The translations under genes were made by a program, and so were the position numbers. A stretch of 64,000 nucleotides of DNA from Janthinobacterium lividum PAMC 25724 (GTDB lineage Bacteria > Pseudomonadota > Gammaproteobacteria > Burkholderiales > Burkholderiaceae_D): NCBI GenBank assembly GCA_000242815.2, contig AHHB01000028.1, forward strand, positions 124,001-188,000, written 5' to 3'. This document shows, piece after piece, positions 48,048 to 57,026 of this stretch (positions are counted from its first letter, which is position 1; each line of letters begins with the position of its first letter). The notes beneath the pieces were generated by a model. That model worked only from the letters and a program-made list of their open reading frames with translations, made no database searches and had not been told where the DNA came from.

Positions 48048-49030
48048 GTACCTCCAAAAAACCATGGACCTTCGGCACCGCCGCCCTCATCATTCTCGCC
48101 CTGGCCTTCGTGGGCTGGGGGCTGTACCAGGCTTTCCTGCCGCAGCGCCTGCCTTTGCAGGGGCAGATGGATGCGCAGGAAGTCAATGTCTCGTCGAAAG
48201 TGCCGGGCAGGGTGGGCGAACTGTACGTCACACTGGGCCAGACGGTGCCGAAAGGCGAACTGCTGTTTCAGCTGACGAGCCCGGAAGTCGATGCGAAGAT
48301 CGCGCAAGCGACGGCCGCCACGCAGGCAGCCGACGCCGTGGCAAAGAAGGCGCAAGCGGGCGCGCGGCCAGAGGAAGTGCGCGCCGCCAAAGCCAACTGG
48401 GAGCGGGCGCAAACGGGGGCGACCATCGCCAAGACTACCTTTAGCCGCGTCAGCAATATGTTCGAGCAAGGCGTGATCGCCGAGCAGAAACGTGACGAGG
48501 CGCAGGCGCAATGGCGCGCCGCCGACCAGCTGGCGCAAGCGGCACGCGCGCAATATGACATGGCGCAACAGGGTGCCCGTGCGGAAGACAAGACGGCCGC
48601 TGCCGCCCAGGCGCGCCAGGTGGGGGCGGTGCTGACGGAAGCGCAAATCGCCCTGGCGGAAACGAAGATCGCCGCACCGGTGGCCGGGCAAGTGAGCAAG
48701 ATCCAGATACAGCCGGGCGAACTGGCGCCGCAAGGTTTTCCTGTCATCACCTTGGTGAACCTGGACGATGCCTGGGCCGTGCTGCAGGTGCGCGAAGATG
48801 ACATGGCGGCGTTTGCCATGGGCAGCACGCATGCGGCCAGCGTGCCAGCCTTGCAGCAGCAAGTCAGTTTCAACGTCAGCTCGGTGGCCGTGCTGCCCGA
48901 TTTTGCCACCTGGCGCGCTGCCCGTCCGGGCGGTACGGACTTGCGCACCTTCGAGATACGCCTGCGTCCCGCCATCAAGGTCGAGGGCTTGCGTCCGGGC
49001 ATGTCGGTCGTGTTTCCCCCGCTCCGATAG
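48044..49030 (+). CDS. HlyD-family periplasmic adaptor (membrane fusion protein)
   Basis: The 328-residue protein has one N-terminal membrane helix (about residues 11-32), a biotinyl-lipoyl-like half (VNVSSKVPGRVGELYVTLGQTVPKGELLF), a long coiled-coil hairpin (about 85-200, rich in Ala/Glu/Gln), a second lipoyl half (APVAGQVSKIQIQPGELAPQGFPVITLV) and a beta-barrel. It links the inner-membrane permeases with the TolC-like channel. The ATG overlaps the previous stop, and the permease gene starts 3 bases after its stop. Confidence 0.9.
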   Translation: MSTSKKPWTFGTAALIILALAFVGWGLYQAFLPQRLPLQGQMDAQEVNVSSKVPGRVGELYVTLGQTVPKGELLFQLTSPEVDAKIAQATAATQAADAVAKKAQAGARPEEVRAAKANWERAQTGATIAKTTFSRVSNMFEQGVIAEQKRDEAQAQWRAADQLAQAARAQYDMAQQGARAEDKTAAAAQARQVGAVLTEAQIALAETKIAAPVAGQVSKIQIQPGELAPQGFPVITLVNLDDAWAVLQVREDDMAAFAMGSTHAASVPALQQQVSFNVSSVAVLPDFATWRAARPGGTDLRTFEIRLRPAIKVEGLRPGMSVVFPPLR

Positions 49031-49033
49031 CCG

Positions 49034-50215
49034 ATGAGCGAGCCTGATAAAGAGCGGCCGACGGCGCTGGCACGCGAATGGGGACGCTTGCGCGGCGACT
49101 TCTGGGATGTCGGCATGCTCAGCTGGATTCCCGTGTTGCTATGCGCCATCTTGTGGTTGGTGTTTTCTGCCGGCATCGCGCGCGACTTGCCCATCGTCGT
49201 CATCGATAACGATAACTCTGCCTTGTCGCGCCAGCTCACGCGCTGGCTCGACGCTTCGCCCGGCATTGAAGTCACGGCGAAAGTGGCGTCCAGCGATGAA
49301 GCCCTGCACCGCCTGCGCGAACGCACGGCGTTCGGCTATCTGCTGATCCCGAATGATTTTGAACAGAAATTGCTGGGTGGCCGCCAAGCCACCGTACAGT
49401 GGTTGTACAACGCGCAGTTTTCCTCGCACGCGGGCGCCTTGCTGCGTGATGTGCGCACGGTCAGCACGACCTTGTCAGCCGGCATCGAGATGACGGCGAG
49501 GATGAAAAAAGGCATGTCGCCCGTACAGGCGGCGGCCCAGTTCGAACCGATACGCACCACGCTGAATAGTTTGTACAATGAAAATGTCAGCTATGAAGCG
49601 TTTTTGACCCTGGCCCTGATGCCAGCGATGCTGCAGATTTTCATCGTCGTCGCCGTCGTCACCTCCATCGGACGCGAGTTGCGCGACGCCACGGTGCCGC
49701 AATGGCTGGCCTCGGCCAACGGTAGCTGGCTGCGCGCCGTCGGCGCCAAGCTGCTGTTTCCCCTCATCGCCTACAGCGCGCTGGCGCTGCTGTACTTGCT
49801 ATTTTTCAGCCTGGCGCGGGACTGGGCCGTAGCGGGCAGCTTGCCGGCCTTGCTGCTGAGCATGTTGTTGCTGGTGCTCGCCTATTGCGCCCTGGCGACC
49901 CTGCTGATAGCGGCCACCTTGTCCCTGCGTCTGGCCCTGTCGGGCGCGGCCTTCATCACGGCACCGGCTTTCGCGTTTGCGGGCCAGGCCTTTCCCTTGA
50001 TGGCCATGCCGGCGCCGGCTCGTGCCTGGGCGCAAGCGTTGCCGCTCACGCATTATCTGCAGCTGCAAACGAAGTACTGGCTGGCCGGCGCGCCGTGGCG
50101 CTATGGGGTGCAGGAAATGCTGATACTGGCCGCTATCACCATCGGCTGCGGCGTGCTGGGTGTATTTCTGCTGGCGCGTCGCGCCAATAGCCCGCAAGCA
50201 TGGGGGCGCACATGA
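49034..50215 (+). CDS. ABC-2 type transporter permease 1
   Basis: The 393-residue product has one membrane helix near residues 28-49, a periplasmic domain with the typical LPIVVIDNDNSALSRQLTRWLD motif, then five helices in the C-terminal half (about 190-390), the layout of ABC-2/YhhJ-like drug export permeases. It has no ATPase domain. Its stop overlaps the next start in ATGA. Together with permease 2 it probably forms a heterodimer. No nucleotide-binding protein is encoded in the operon. Confidence 0.85.
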   Translation: MSEPDKERPTALAREWGRLRGDFWDVGMLSWIPVLLCAILWLVFSAGIARDLPIVVIDNDNSALSRQLTRWLDASPGIEVTAKVASSDEALHRLRERTAFGYLLIPNDFEQKLLGGRQATVQWLYNAQFSSHAGALLRDVRTVSTTLSAGIEMTARMKKGMSPVQAAAQFEPIRTTLNSLYNENVSYEAFLTLALMPAMLQIFIVVAVVTSIGRELRDATVPQWLASANGSWLRAVGAKLLFPLIAYSALALLYLLFFSLARDWAVAGSLPALLLSMLLLVLAYCALATLLIAATLSLRLALSGAAFITAPAFAFAGQAFPLMAMPAPARAWAQALPLTHYLQLQTKYWLAGAPWRYGVQEMLILAAITIGCGVLGVFLLARRANSPQAWGRT

Positions 50216-51369
50216 GTAGCTGCTGGTCAGCCTTTCTTGCCACCTGGCGCGCCATGCTGACGGACAAGGGCGCGCTGACGTTGCTGTTTGTCGGCGGCAT
50301 TATTTACTCTTTCTTCTATCCGCTGCCATACGCGACGGAAATCGTCCAGCGCGTGCCCGTGGTGATCGTCGACCAGGACCGCAGCGCCATGTCGCGCCAG
50401 TTGACGCGTTTTGCCATGGCCCATCCGTCGCTGCAGGTGCTGGCCGTCACGCCGGAATTGCCCATCGCGCAAGATTTATTGTGGAGCGACAAGGTCATGG
50501 GCGTGTTGATCCTGCCCGATGGCTTGCAGGCAGACGTGCTGGCCGGCCGCACCGCCCACGCGCAGGTGGCCGGCAATGGCTTGTATTTGATGCTCAACAA
50601 GGTCGCCTTGAACGGCCTGGCCGAAGTGGTGGGGACCGTGTCGGCCGGTATAGAGCTCAAGCGTTTGGGCGCGGGCACACCGTCCGCCATCGAGGCCAAG
50701 CAGCAGCGCTCGCCCATCGTCTTTGCCGCCGTGCCCCTGTTTAACGTCAAGGAAGGTTATGGTGCCTATGTCGTGCCCGGTGTAGCGACATTGATCGTGC
50801 AGCAAACCTTGCTGATCGGCATGACCATGCTGTTCGGCACCTGGTTTCAGCACCAGCGTTTTCCCCTCGCGGGCCGACGCACGGCAGGCGGCTACGCAGG
50901 CATGCTGCTGGCGTTTGCCTGCGTGGCATTCATCAACTGCTGCTATTTCTTCGGTTTCGTTTTCTGGTTCCAGGATTACCCGCGCGGCGGCAACTTCGGC
51001 GGCATGCTCTTGCTGCTGGTGCTGTTCTCGCTGGCGCAAGCGGCTTTCGGCATGCTGCTGGGCATGCTGTTTCGCACGCGCGAACGGGGTACGCAGTTGA
51101 TGATCGCCACCTCGATGCCCGTGCTATTCCTGGCCGGCCTGACCTGGCCCGTCTCGTCCATGCCCATGGTGCTGCAATGGCTGCGCTGGCTGCTGCCATC
51201 GACGGCCGGCATCCAGGGCTTTGTCGCGCTCAATCAAATGGGCGCCTCGCTGTATGACATCGGCCATGAAGTGGCCGGCTTGCTGTGCTTGCTGGCGGCT
51301 TGCGTGGCGCTGGGCTGGTGGCGCTGGAGCAAGCAGGAGCAAGCCGTTGTTGATTTGAACAAGGCGTAG
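50212..51369 (+). CDS. ABC-2 type transporter permease 2
   Basis: ATG at 50212 overlaps the previous stop; an in-frame ATG at 50200 is an alternative. The 385-residue product repeats the layout of permease 1: a first helix (about residues 20-38), a periplasmic domain with VPVVIVDQDRSAMSRQLTRFA, then five helices. The end (WWRWSKQEQAVVDLNKA) is cytoplasmic. It is followed by a palindromic repeat that may end the transcript. Substrate unknown. Confidence 0.85.
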   Translation: MSSCWSAFLATWRAMLTDKGALTLLFVGGIIYSFFYPLPYATEIVQRVPVVIVDQDRSAMSRQLTRFAMAHPSLQVLAVTPELPIAQDLLWSDKVMGVLILPDGLQADVLAGRTAHAQVAGNGLYLMLNKVALNGLAEVVGTVSAGIELKRLGAGTPSAIEAKQQRSPIVFAAVPLFNVKEGYGAYVVPGVATLIVQQTLLIGMTMLFGTWFQHQRFPLAGRRTAGGYAGMLLAFACVAFINCCYFFGFVFWFQDYPRGGNFGGMLLLLVLFSLAQAAFGMLLGMLFRTRERGTQLMIATSMPVLFLAGLTWPVSSMPMVLQWLRWLLPSTAGIQGFVALNQMGASLYDIGHEVAGLLCLLAACVALGWWRWSKQEQAVVDLNKA

Positions 51370-51410
51370 TGGGAACGATATGCAATAATTTCGTTTCCAC
51401 ATTAAATAAC

Positions 51411-51530
51411 AACGCCTGACAAAACCGTAGCGAGCGGAAGGGAGTTGCGGCCGAGAAGCGCAACTGTACGAATGTACAGTGAGCATCGCAGGCCGTAAAT
51501 ACCGACGCGCAGTAGGTTTTGACAGGCGTT
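51411..51530. repeat. 120-bp palindromic dispersed repeat upstream of the MoxR gene
   Basis: The outer ends AACGCCTGACAAAACC (51411-51426) and GGTTTTGACAGGCGTT (51515-51530) are inverted with one mismatch. Inside are GTAGCGAGCGG and GGCCGAGAAGCGCA, shared with the repeat at 44445-44534. The MoxR ATG begins 8 bases after the right end, so the repeat may also touch its translation start. It probably terminates the export operon. Confidence 0.65.
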
Positions 51531-51538
51531 AGCCAATC

Positions 51539-53119
51539 ATGTCCGCCTTTAACTTGTTCCAGCGCCTGTCCCAAGCCCCCACCAAGCCCAAGGCCGCGCC
51601 CGCCGCGCGGCAGTTCGACGTGGCGGACCTGTACCAGGGCCCCATCGCGCTGGGAGCGGAAGGCGAGGCGCAAGCGCGGCCTTTCGATGAAAAGCTGCGC
51701 CAGGCCTATTTCTGGATCGTCAACCACGCCATCATCAGCCCCCATTACGATATCGAGTACAACGATGGCCCGTCGCAGACGTACTCCGTGGGCGACAGCC
51801 GCCGCACCCTGAACTTGCCGTCGGCGCAAAGCTATTCCAGTTTCATCTTGCTGCCGCTGCTGACGTTCGCCACGCGCCGCAAATGCCTGTTCGTCGGCGG
51901 GCCGGGGCGGGGCAAGACGGCCAGCGCGCTGCTGATGGGCGTGCTGGCCGGTTCCACCGTCAAGGAGGTGAAACGCGCCATGCAGCACGGCCACCCGCAG
52001 ATGACGGTGGCCGATTTGCTGGGCAATCCGCTGCCGGCGGACCTGGTCAACGCGCAAAGCATGGACGATATCCGCATCGCCTGGCGCGCCTGGCTGGGCA
52101 TGCGCGTGAAGATTGTCGATGAATACAACCGCATCCCCACGCGCACGCAAAGCGCGCTGCTCACCGTCATGGGCGACAATTACGCGGAAGTGCTGAACCA
52201 TATTTACGAATGCCCGGAAGCGGCCTGGTATTTGACGGCCAACGACGACCAGGGCGGCGGTACGTACCAGGTGATCGAAGCGCTGCGCGACCGGGTCGAC
52301 GTGACGGTGCAGGCGCTGGCTTTCAATCCGCGCTTCCTGAATGAACTGCTGCTGCGCGTGGAAGAAAACGTGCGGCCCGAAGAACTGGTACCGCCCGATA
52401 TCATCTTCACGGAAGGCGAGGTGGATCAAATTGGCGAATCTATCCGCCAGGTGGGCATACCCGACGCCGTGCGCCGGCGCCTGGAATTTTTCGCCAGCCA
52501 GTTCGAGCTGTTCGAGACGGCCGGCGGCCAGTTCGAATACATGACCAAGGATACGGCCCGCCTGGCCGGCGCCGACCGGGGGGCCGCGCAGGCGGCCGAC
52601 AATGGGCGCGACCGCCTGAAAGACCTCGGCTGCCAGACCCTGAACGGCATCTCCGTGCGCACCCTGATGGCGCTGATGATCTACGCCAAGGCCATGGCGT
52701 ATTTTCGCGGTAACGGTGAGGTGGAGCTGGAAGACTTGCGCCAGGTGCTGCCCTTCGTCCTGCACAACAAGCTGCAGCCGGACCCGGACGCGCCCTTTTT
52801 CGCGCTGCCGGAAAACGCCGCCTACCGCAGCGACAGGCTGGGCTGGTTGCGTCGCCTGTTCGACTTGTCGAACGATGAATTCAACCGCCTGGACCTGGAC
52901 CGCGATGATCCGGTGGGCGTGCTGTCGGCCGAATTCGACCTGGGCCTCGATGGCGTCAGCGAGCGCGAGACCCTGGCGCGCCTGAACCGCATCGAAAAGC
53001 TGATCGGCGAACGCACCAAGGGGCGCAAACTGTATGGTCCCCTGTATGACGATCTGCTCAAGCTCAAATACCTGCACCAGCGCTATACGAATTACCGTAG
53101 CTGGCTGCGTTCGCAATGA
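51539..53119 (+). CDS. MoxR-type AAA+ ATPase
   Basis: The 526-residue protein has Walker A GGPGRGKT (residues 120-127) and Walker B KIVDEYNRIP (191-200) with the Asn/Arg of MoxR proteins, then WYLTANDDQGGGTYQVIEALRDR. It is larger than usual MoxR (about 300-350), with about 110 extra residues in front and a C-terminal helical region (from about 330). MoxR ATPases act as chaperones that load or remodel metal/VWA partner proteins. It overlaps the next gene by 4 bases. A VWA protein follows in the cluster. Confidence 0.88.
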   Translation: MSAFNLFQRLSQAPTKPKAAPAARQFDVADLYQGPIALGAEGEAQARPFDEKLRQAYFWIVNHAIISPHYDIEYNDGPSQTYSVGDSRRTLNLPSAQSYSSFILLPLLTFATRRKCLFVGGPGRGKTASALLMGVLAGSTVKEVKRAMQHGHPQMTVADLLGNPLPADLVNAQSMDDIRIAWRAWLGMRVKIVDEYNRIPTRTQSALLTVMGDNYAEVLNHIYECPEAAWYLTANDDQGGGTYQVIEALRDRVDVTVQALAFNPRFLNELLLRVEENVRPEELVPPDIIFTEGEVDQIGESIRQVGIPDAVRRRLEFFASQFELFETAGGQFEYMTKDTARLAGADRGAAQAADNGRDRLKDLGCQTLNGISVRTLMALMIYAKAMAYFRGNGEVELEDLRQVLPFVLHNKLQPDPDAPFFALPENAAYRSDRLGWLRRLFDLSNDEFNRLDLDRDDPVGVLSAEFDLGLDGVSERETLARLNRIEKLIGERTKGRKLYGPLYDDLLKLKYLHQRYTNYRSWLRSQ

Positions 53120-53601
53120 TTTACGCTCTGAATATGGATCACTGCCGAGGATATCTCTGCGCGCTTGAGAGGCTGAACAGCGAGGCCAGCGACCTGTGCG
53201 CAAGCTACGAGCTGCAGCGCCTGCCGGACGCGCCCGACCTGCTCACGGCGCTGGGCATGCGCGTGGAAGAGCATGCCTTGCACGTCATCGAGCCCGCGCG
53301 CGACTTGCCGGCGCCCCTGTGGCACCTCAAGGTGGCGCCGTGCGGGCGCGCACAACTGGAGCAGGTATGCCAGCGCTGGTTCTTCTCGTCGGCCCACATG
53401 CAGACGGCGCCGCCGGGCCGTTTTCGCGCCTGCCTCGTCGACGCATTCCTCGAAGCGCTGGACATGTCGCTGGCCGGATTCACAGTGCATGTCGTGAAGA
53501 TGGTGCCGCCACCTGGTTTCTGGTACGCGATCCACTGGGATGAGATCGCGTTCGAACTGGGGGATGAACGCTATCTGCTGCACTTCTCGCACAGCGATTG
53601 A
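53116..53601 (+). CDS. Unknown protein of the MoxR-VWA cluster (161 aa)
   Basis: ATG at 53116 overlaps the MoxR stop. The 161-residue product (MIYALNMDHCRGYLCALERLNSEASDLC) has five Cys, and an ending GFWYAIHWDEIAFELGDERYLLHFSHSD rich in aromatic and acidic residues. No family recognised. There is no signal peptide or membrane helix. Because it is always read with the ATPase, it may be a small partner or adaptor for it. A clean ribosome-binding site (AGGAG) starts the next gene 9 bases later. Confidence 0.55.
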   Translation: MIYALNMDHCRGYLCALERLNSEASDLCASYELQRLPDAPDLLTALGMRVEEHALHVIEPARDLPAPLWHLKVAPCGRAQLEQVCQRWFFSSAHMQTAPPGRFRACLVDAFLEALDMSLAGFTVHVVKMVPPPGFWYAIHWDEIAFELGDERYLLHFSHSD

Positions 53602-53610
53602 GGAGCGGCG

Positions 53611-54582
53611 ATGATCTCTCCTGCCTTTGCCTCGATACTCGCCGGCGGCCGCGCCCAGTTCAACGGCCGCGCTGTGGAAGCGCGCCGGCGTTTTCCATCG
53701 CTCGACATGGCCGCCTTCGGCGCTTTCCTGCACGATGGCGTCGATCCGCTGGTAGTGGCCGTAGCCGACGCTGCGCCTGAGCGCGCAGGCGGCGTCACCC
53801 TGGCCGCCTACGACATGGCTCTGGAGCTGGTGGGCCACGGCTTGGCGGGGCCGACGGCGAAAAATTTCTTCCTCAACACCGTCTGGCGCGAACTGGCACC
53901 GCAATTTTCCCCTCTGCTGGCGACGGCGCCCGTCGAGGTGCTGGGCATGCTCAGCAACGCCGCCATCCACATAGCCTCCGTGGCGGGCGCGCGTCCCGCG
54001 CAGTGGCAGCGCGAGCTGGCCGCCCTGGCAGCGCAGATCGCCACGCTGGCGCAGCTGCGCGCCGTTGGCCAGGTGCTGGCCTGGCGCGCCGGTGTCGCGC
54101 ATTTCCGCCTGGGCGCGCTGGCCGCCGCCGATACCTTGCCGCCAGCCTTGGCGCTGGCCGCCTTTGGCGAGCCCGGTGCGCAGTGGCCGCAGGTGCATGC
54201 GCAGTTGCTGGCGAATCCCTGGCGCGGCAATGCCGAGGGCAGGGATTTTGGCAGCTTCAGCGGCCTCGGTGGTGCTTTCGGCACGCCGCCGCAAGTGCGC
54301 GCGACAAAGGACGGTTTTGTCGTGCGCAGCGCCGAGCGCCACTACCTGCTGGTGGCCGATGCCTGCGGCGCCGTGCTGCACAGTGCCACGGCGCAGGAGT
54401 TCGAGCAGGCGCCAAACGAGCTGCCATCGTCCGTGCGCGTCGATGGTGCGAGCCTGCATATCGGCGCGCGCAGCATCGCGCTCGACCTACCCGCCGGCGA
54501 CATCGCGCTTGCCGCCAATGCGCATACAGTTGCCATCACGTCGCCGTGGACGCACGCGATCCGCTTGCTGCCGCTCGCATGA
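53611..54582 (+). CDS. Unknown protein of the MoxR-VWA cluster (323 aa)
   Basis: ATG at 53611 with AGGAG upstream. The 323-residue product is Ala/Leu-rich, helical in its first 200 residues (ALAAQIATLAQLRAVGQVLAWRAGVAHFR) and beta-rich after about 230 (VRATKDGFVVRSAERHYLLVADACG). The C-terminal part could be a small beta-sandwich. No known family. Its stop overlaps the metallopeptidase-VWA start in ATGA. Position between ATPase and VWA protein suggests a complex subunit. Confidence 0.55.
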   Translation: MISPAFASILAGGRAQFNGRAVEARRRFPSLDMAAFGAFLHDGVDPLVVAVADAAPERAGGVTLAAYDMALELVGHGLAGPTAKNFFLNTVWRELAPQFSPLLATAPVEVLGMLSNAAIHIASVAGARPAQWQRELAALAAQIATLAQLRAVGQVLAWRAGVAHFRLGALAAADTLPPALALAAFGEPGAQWPQVHAQLLANPWRGNAEGRDFGSFSGLGGAFGTPPQVRATKDGFVVRSAERHYLLVADACGAVLHSATAQEFEQAPNELPSSVRVDGASLHIGARSIALDLPAGDIALAANAHTVAITSPWTHAIRLLPLA

Positions 54583-56360
54583 AGAAGGACGCTGAACCCG
54601 CCCTGATCGACGCCTGGCAGGCTGCCTGGCCCGAGGCCCTTGCCGTGTGGAGCAAATTTACGCGCTTGCGCGACCCGAGCCTGTGCGCCAGCCGCGTCGA
54701 GGCCAGCAAGAAGGGGCTGTCCGGCAGCTTCGCCATGATCCGTTTGCTGGACCAGAGCATCGTGGTGGACTTGCCGCTGGTGACGGAGCTGGGGCTGGAC
54801 GACTATGCGCTGGAAGTGCTTGCGCATGAAATCGGCCACCATATCCTCGCGCCGGGCAGCGCCAGTGACCAGTTCCGCCTGCTGGCGCGCATGCGCCGCG
54901 CCTTGCCCACTTTGGAACAGCACGCGCCCATGGTGGCCAACCTGTACACGGACCTGTTCATCAACGACCGGCTGCAGCGCCAGGCAAATTTGCGCATGGC
55001 CGACATTTATCGCAAGCTGCAACAGGGCCGCGAGCCTTCGCCGGACGGCAAGGCCAGGGCCAGCGGCGGCGTGTGGACCCTGTACATGCGCATCTATGAA
55101 AACCTGTGGCAGCTGGAAAAGGGCGAGCTGGGTGGCGCGAATGTGGATGAGCGCCTCGATACGGACGCCTGGCTGGGCGCGCGCCTGATACGCGTGTATG
55201 TGAATGACTGGATGCTGGCGGCGGGGCGCTTTGCCACCTTGCTGTTGCCGTACCTGGTGGACGGCACGGATGCCTTGGGTGGCAGTCTTGACCCCAGCCG
55301 CTACCTGCAGGACACACGCGACGCGGCCCGTGGCTGCCAGACGTATGGCGCGCAGCAGATCGAGGATGACGAAGAGGGCGGCGCCATCCATCCCGTGCAC
55401 GACAAGCGCATCTCCGGCCTCGATGGCGAGGAGCCGCAAGCCGAGGCGCCGGCCAGGCCGGGTAGCGGCCAGTTGCGCGAGCCGTTCGAGCTGGGCGACA
55501 TTTTGAAGGCCTCGGGCATCAACCTGAGCGACCATGAGATCGCTATCCGCTACTACCGCGAGCGCGCCTTGCCGCACCTGGTGGCGTTTCCCAGCCGCCC
55601 CGCGCCCGAGTCGCAGGAGCCGCAGATGGAAGGGCTGGAAGCGTGGGAAATCGGCGACCCTTTGGAAGACATCGACTGGCTGCAATCGGTGATGCAGTCG
55701 CCGCGCCCCGTGCCCGGCGTGACCACCATGCGCCGCGTGGTTGGCCGCGAACCGGCGCGCGCCATCGACGCCGTGCCCGTCGACCTGGACATGTACGTGG
55801 ACAGTTCCGGCTCCATGCCCAACCCGCAGGCGCACACCTCGTTCCTGACCCTGGCTGGCGCCGTCATCGCCTTGTCCGCCCTGCGCGCTGGCGCGAAGGT
55901 GCAGGTGACCTTGTGGAGCGGCAAGAATGAGGTGATGCAGACGCCAGGTTTCGTGCGCGACGAAGACATGATCCTGGGCGTGCTGACGGAATTTTTTGGC
56001 GGCGCCACCTGTTTCCCCATCCACTGTCTGCGCAAGACCTTTGCGGGCAAGCGCGAACGGCAAGCGCATATTCTGATGATTTCCGACGACGGCATCACCA
56101 CCATGTTCGACGACGATGAACTGGGCAACAGCGGCTGGGATATTTCCGCCAAGGCGCTGGCGCAGGGCGGCGCGGGTGGCACCATGGCCCTGAACCTGGA
56201 GCGCGGCTGGGATGGCGCGGCCAGCCACACGTGGCTGCAGCAGACCTATGAAACCCTGAAACGCGCGCGCCGCGAACAGGGCTGGGATATCCACGCCGTC
56301 GAGCGCTACGAAGACTTGCTGGACTTTGCGCGTGCGTTCAGCCGCAGGCGTTATGTATAA
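54579..56360 (+). CDS. Fused HExxH metallopeptidase-like/VWA domain protein
   Basis: ATG at 54579 overlaps the previous stop and is preferred to an in-frame start at 54003. The 593-residue product has LAHEIGHHIL (HEIGH at 83-87), the HExxH zinc protease motif, in its N-terminal third. A VWA domain near residue 400 has the metal-ion-dependent adhesion site DSSGS (D404 region, DMYVDSSGSM). A mid region (residues 255-345) is acidic. The layout recalls DUF2201/COG3864 proteins that pair with MoxR. Peptidase activity is predicted only from the motif. Confidence 0.85.
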   Translation: MKKDAEPALIDAWQAAWPEALAVWSKFTRLRDPSLCASRVEASKKGLSGSFAMIRLLDQSIVVDLPLVTELGLDDYALEVLAHEIGHHILAPGSASDQFRLLARMRRALPTLEQHAPMVANLYTDLFINDRLQRQANLRMADIYRKLQQGREPSPDGKARASGGVWTLYMRIYENLWQLEKGELGGANVDERLDTDAWLGARLIRVYVNDWMLAAGRFATLLLPYLVDGTDALGGSLDPSRYLQDTRDAARGCQTYGAQQIEDDEEGGAIHPVHDKRISGLDGEEPQAEAPARPGSGQLREPFELGDILKASGINLSDHEIAIRYYRERALPHLVAFPSRPAPESQEPQMEGLEAWEIGDPLEDIDWLQSVMQSPRPVPGVTTMRRVVGREPARAIDAVPVDLDMYVDSSGSMPNPQAHTSFLTLAGAVIALSALRAGAKVQVTLWSGKNEVMQTPGFVRDEDMILGVLTEFFGGATCFPIHCLRKTFAGKRERQAHILMISDDGITTMFDDDELGNSGWDISAKALAQGGAGGTMALNLERGWDGAASHTWLQQTYETLKRARREQGWDIHAVERYEDLLDFARAFSRRRYV

Positions 56361-56381
56361 ATTACCCCAACGTCTAAACCT

Positions 56382-56408
56382 GGGGTCGGACCCTCAGGGT
56401 CCGACCCC
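56382..56408. repeat. 27-bp palindrome of the GGGGTCGG...CCGACCCC family, copy 2
   Basis: GGGGTCGGACCCTCAGGG and CCGACCCC repeat the 42932 copy, with T for C at one position. It sits in the 87-base gap between the VWA gene and the 192-residue gene and could form a hairpin in the mRNA, possibly setting the relative expression of the two halves of the cluster. Confidence 0.7.
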
Positions 56409-56447
56409 GGCACTTGCATTGTGGGGTTGGAATTTCAAAGCAAAAAG

Positions 56448-57026
56448 ATGAATACTCCTGGCCCATTGCTCGAAACCCTGACCCACCGCCTGGCCGACAC
56501 CCCCGTCGAGTTCCTCGCCGAGCCCCGCATCGCCGGCGTCGCCAACGCGCAGGCGGTGGCGGTTGCTGCACTGGTCAACGACATTTTGCTGCTGCATGGC
56601 ACCCGCGCGCCGGCCGCGTCACTGCAGGGTTTTATCGGCGCGCAAGTGAAGGCGGACCGCAATCGCCTGGCGCTGGCCATGATCTTGTGCTGGCTGCTGG
56701 CCGACGAGTGGTTCATCGGCCAGCAATTGCGGCAGCAGGATTTGCTGCAGGTACTGGGCGAGACGGCACGCGAACTGGCCGCCGCCACGCCAGCCCACCA
56801 GTTCACGCACGACCCGGAGCGGCGCGAGGAGCTGGCGCGCCTGGCCTTTCGGCCCCGTGACGAAAGCGTGGCGCAGGCGACGGACAGATTGTCCGCCATC
56901 AGCGGCACGCAGCGCCGCCGCCTGCTCGAAGCGAGCCGGCTAGCCGAACAGCGCGCGCGGGAGATCCGCGAGGTGCTGGCGAAGAAGGCGGCCGAGGAAT
57001 CGGCCGACAAGTGGTCGCGCGAATGA
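56448..57026 (+). CDS. Unknown helical protein of the cluster (192 aa)
   Basis: ATG at 56448 is chosen over GTG 56421, which is close to the palindrome. The 192-residue product (MNTPGPLLETLTHRLADTPVEFL) is predicted mostly helical, with a strongly charged C-terminal helix (RLLEASRLAEQRAREIREVLAKKAAEESADKW). No family was recognised. Its stop overlaps the adenylate-forming enzyme start in ATGA, so it is likely co-translated with it and may serve as a partner. Confidence 0.55.
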   Translation: MNTPGPLLETLTHRLADTPVEFLAEPRIAGVANAQAVAVAALVNDILLLHGTRAPAASLQGFIGAQVKADRNRLALAMILCWLLADEWFIGQQLRQQDLLQVLGETARELAAATPAHQFTHDPERREELARLAFRPRDESVAQATDRLSAISGTQRRRLLEASRLAEQRAREIREVLAKKAAEESADKWSRE

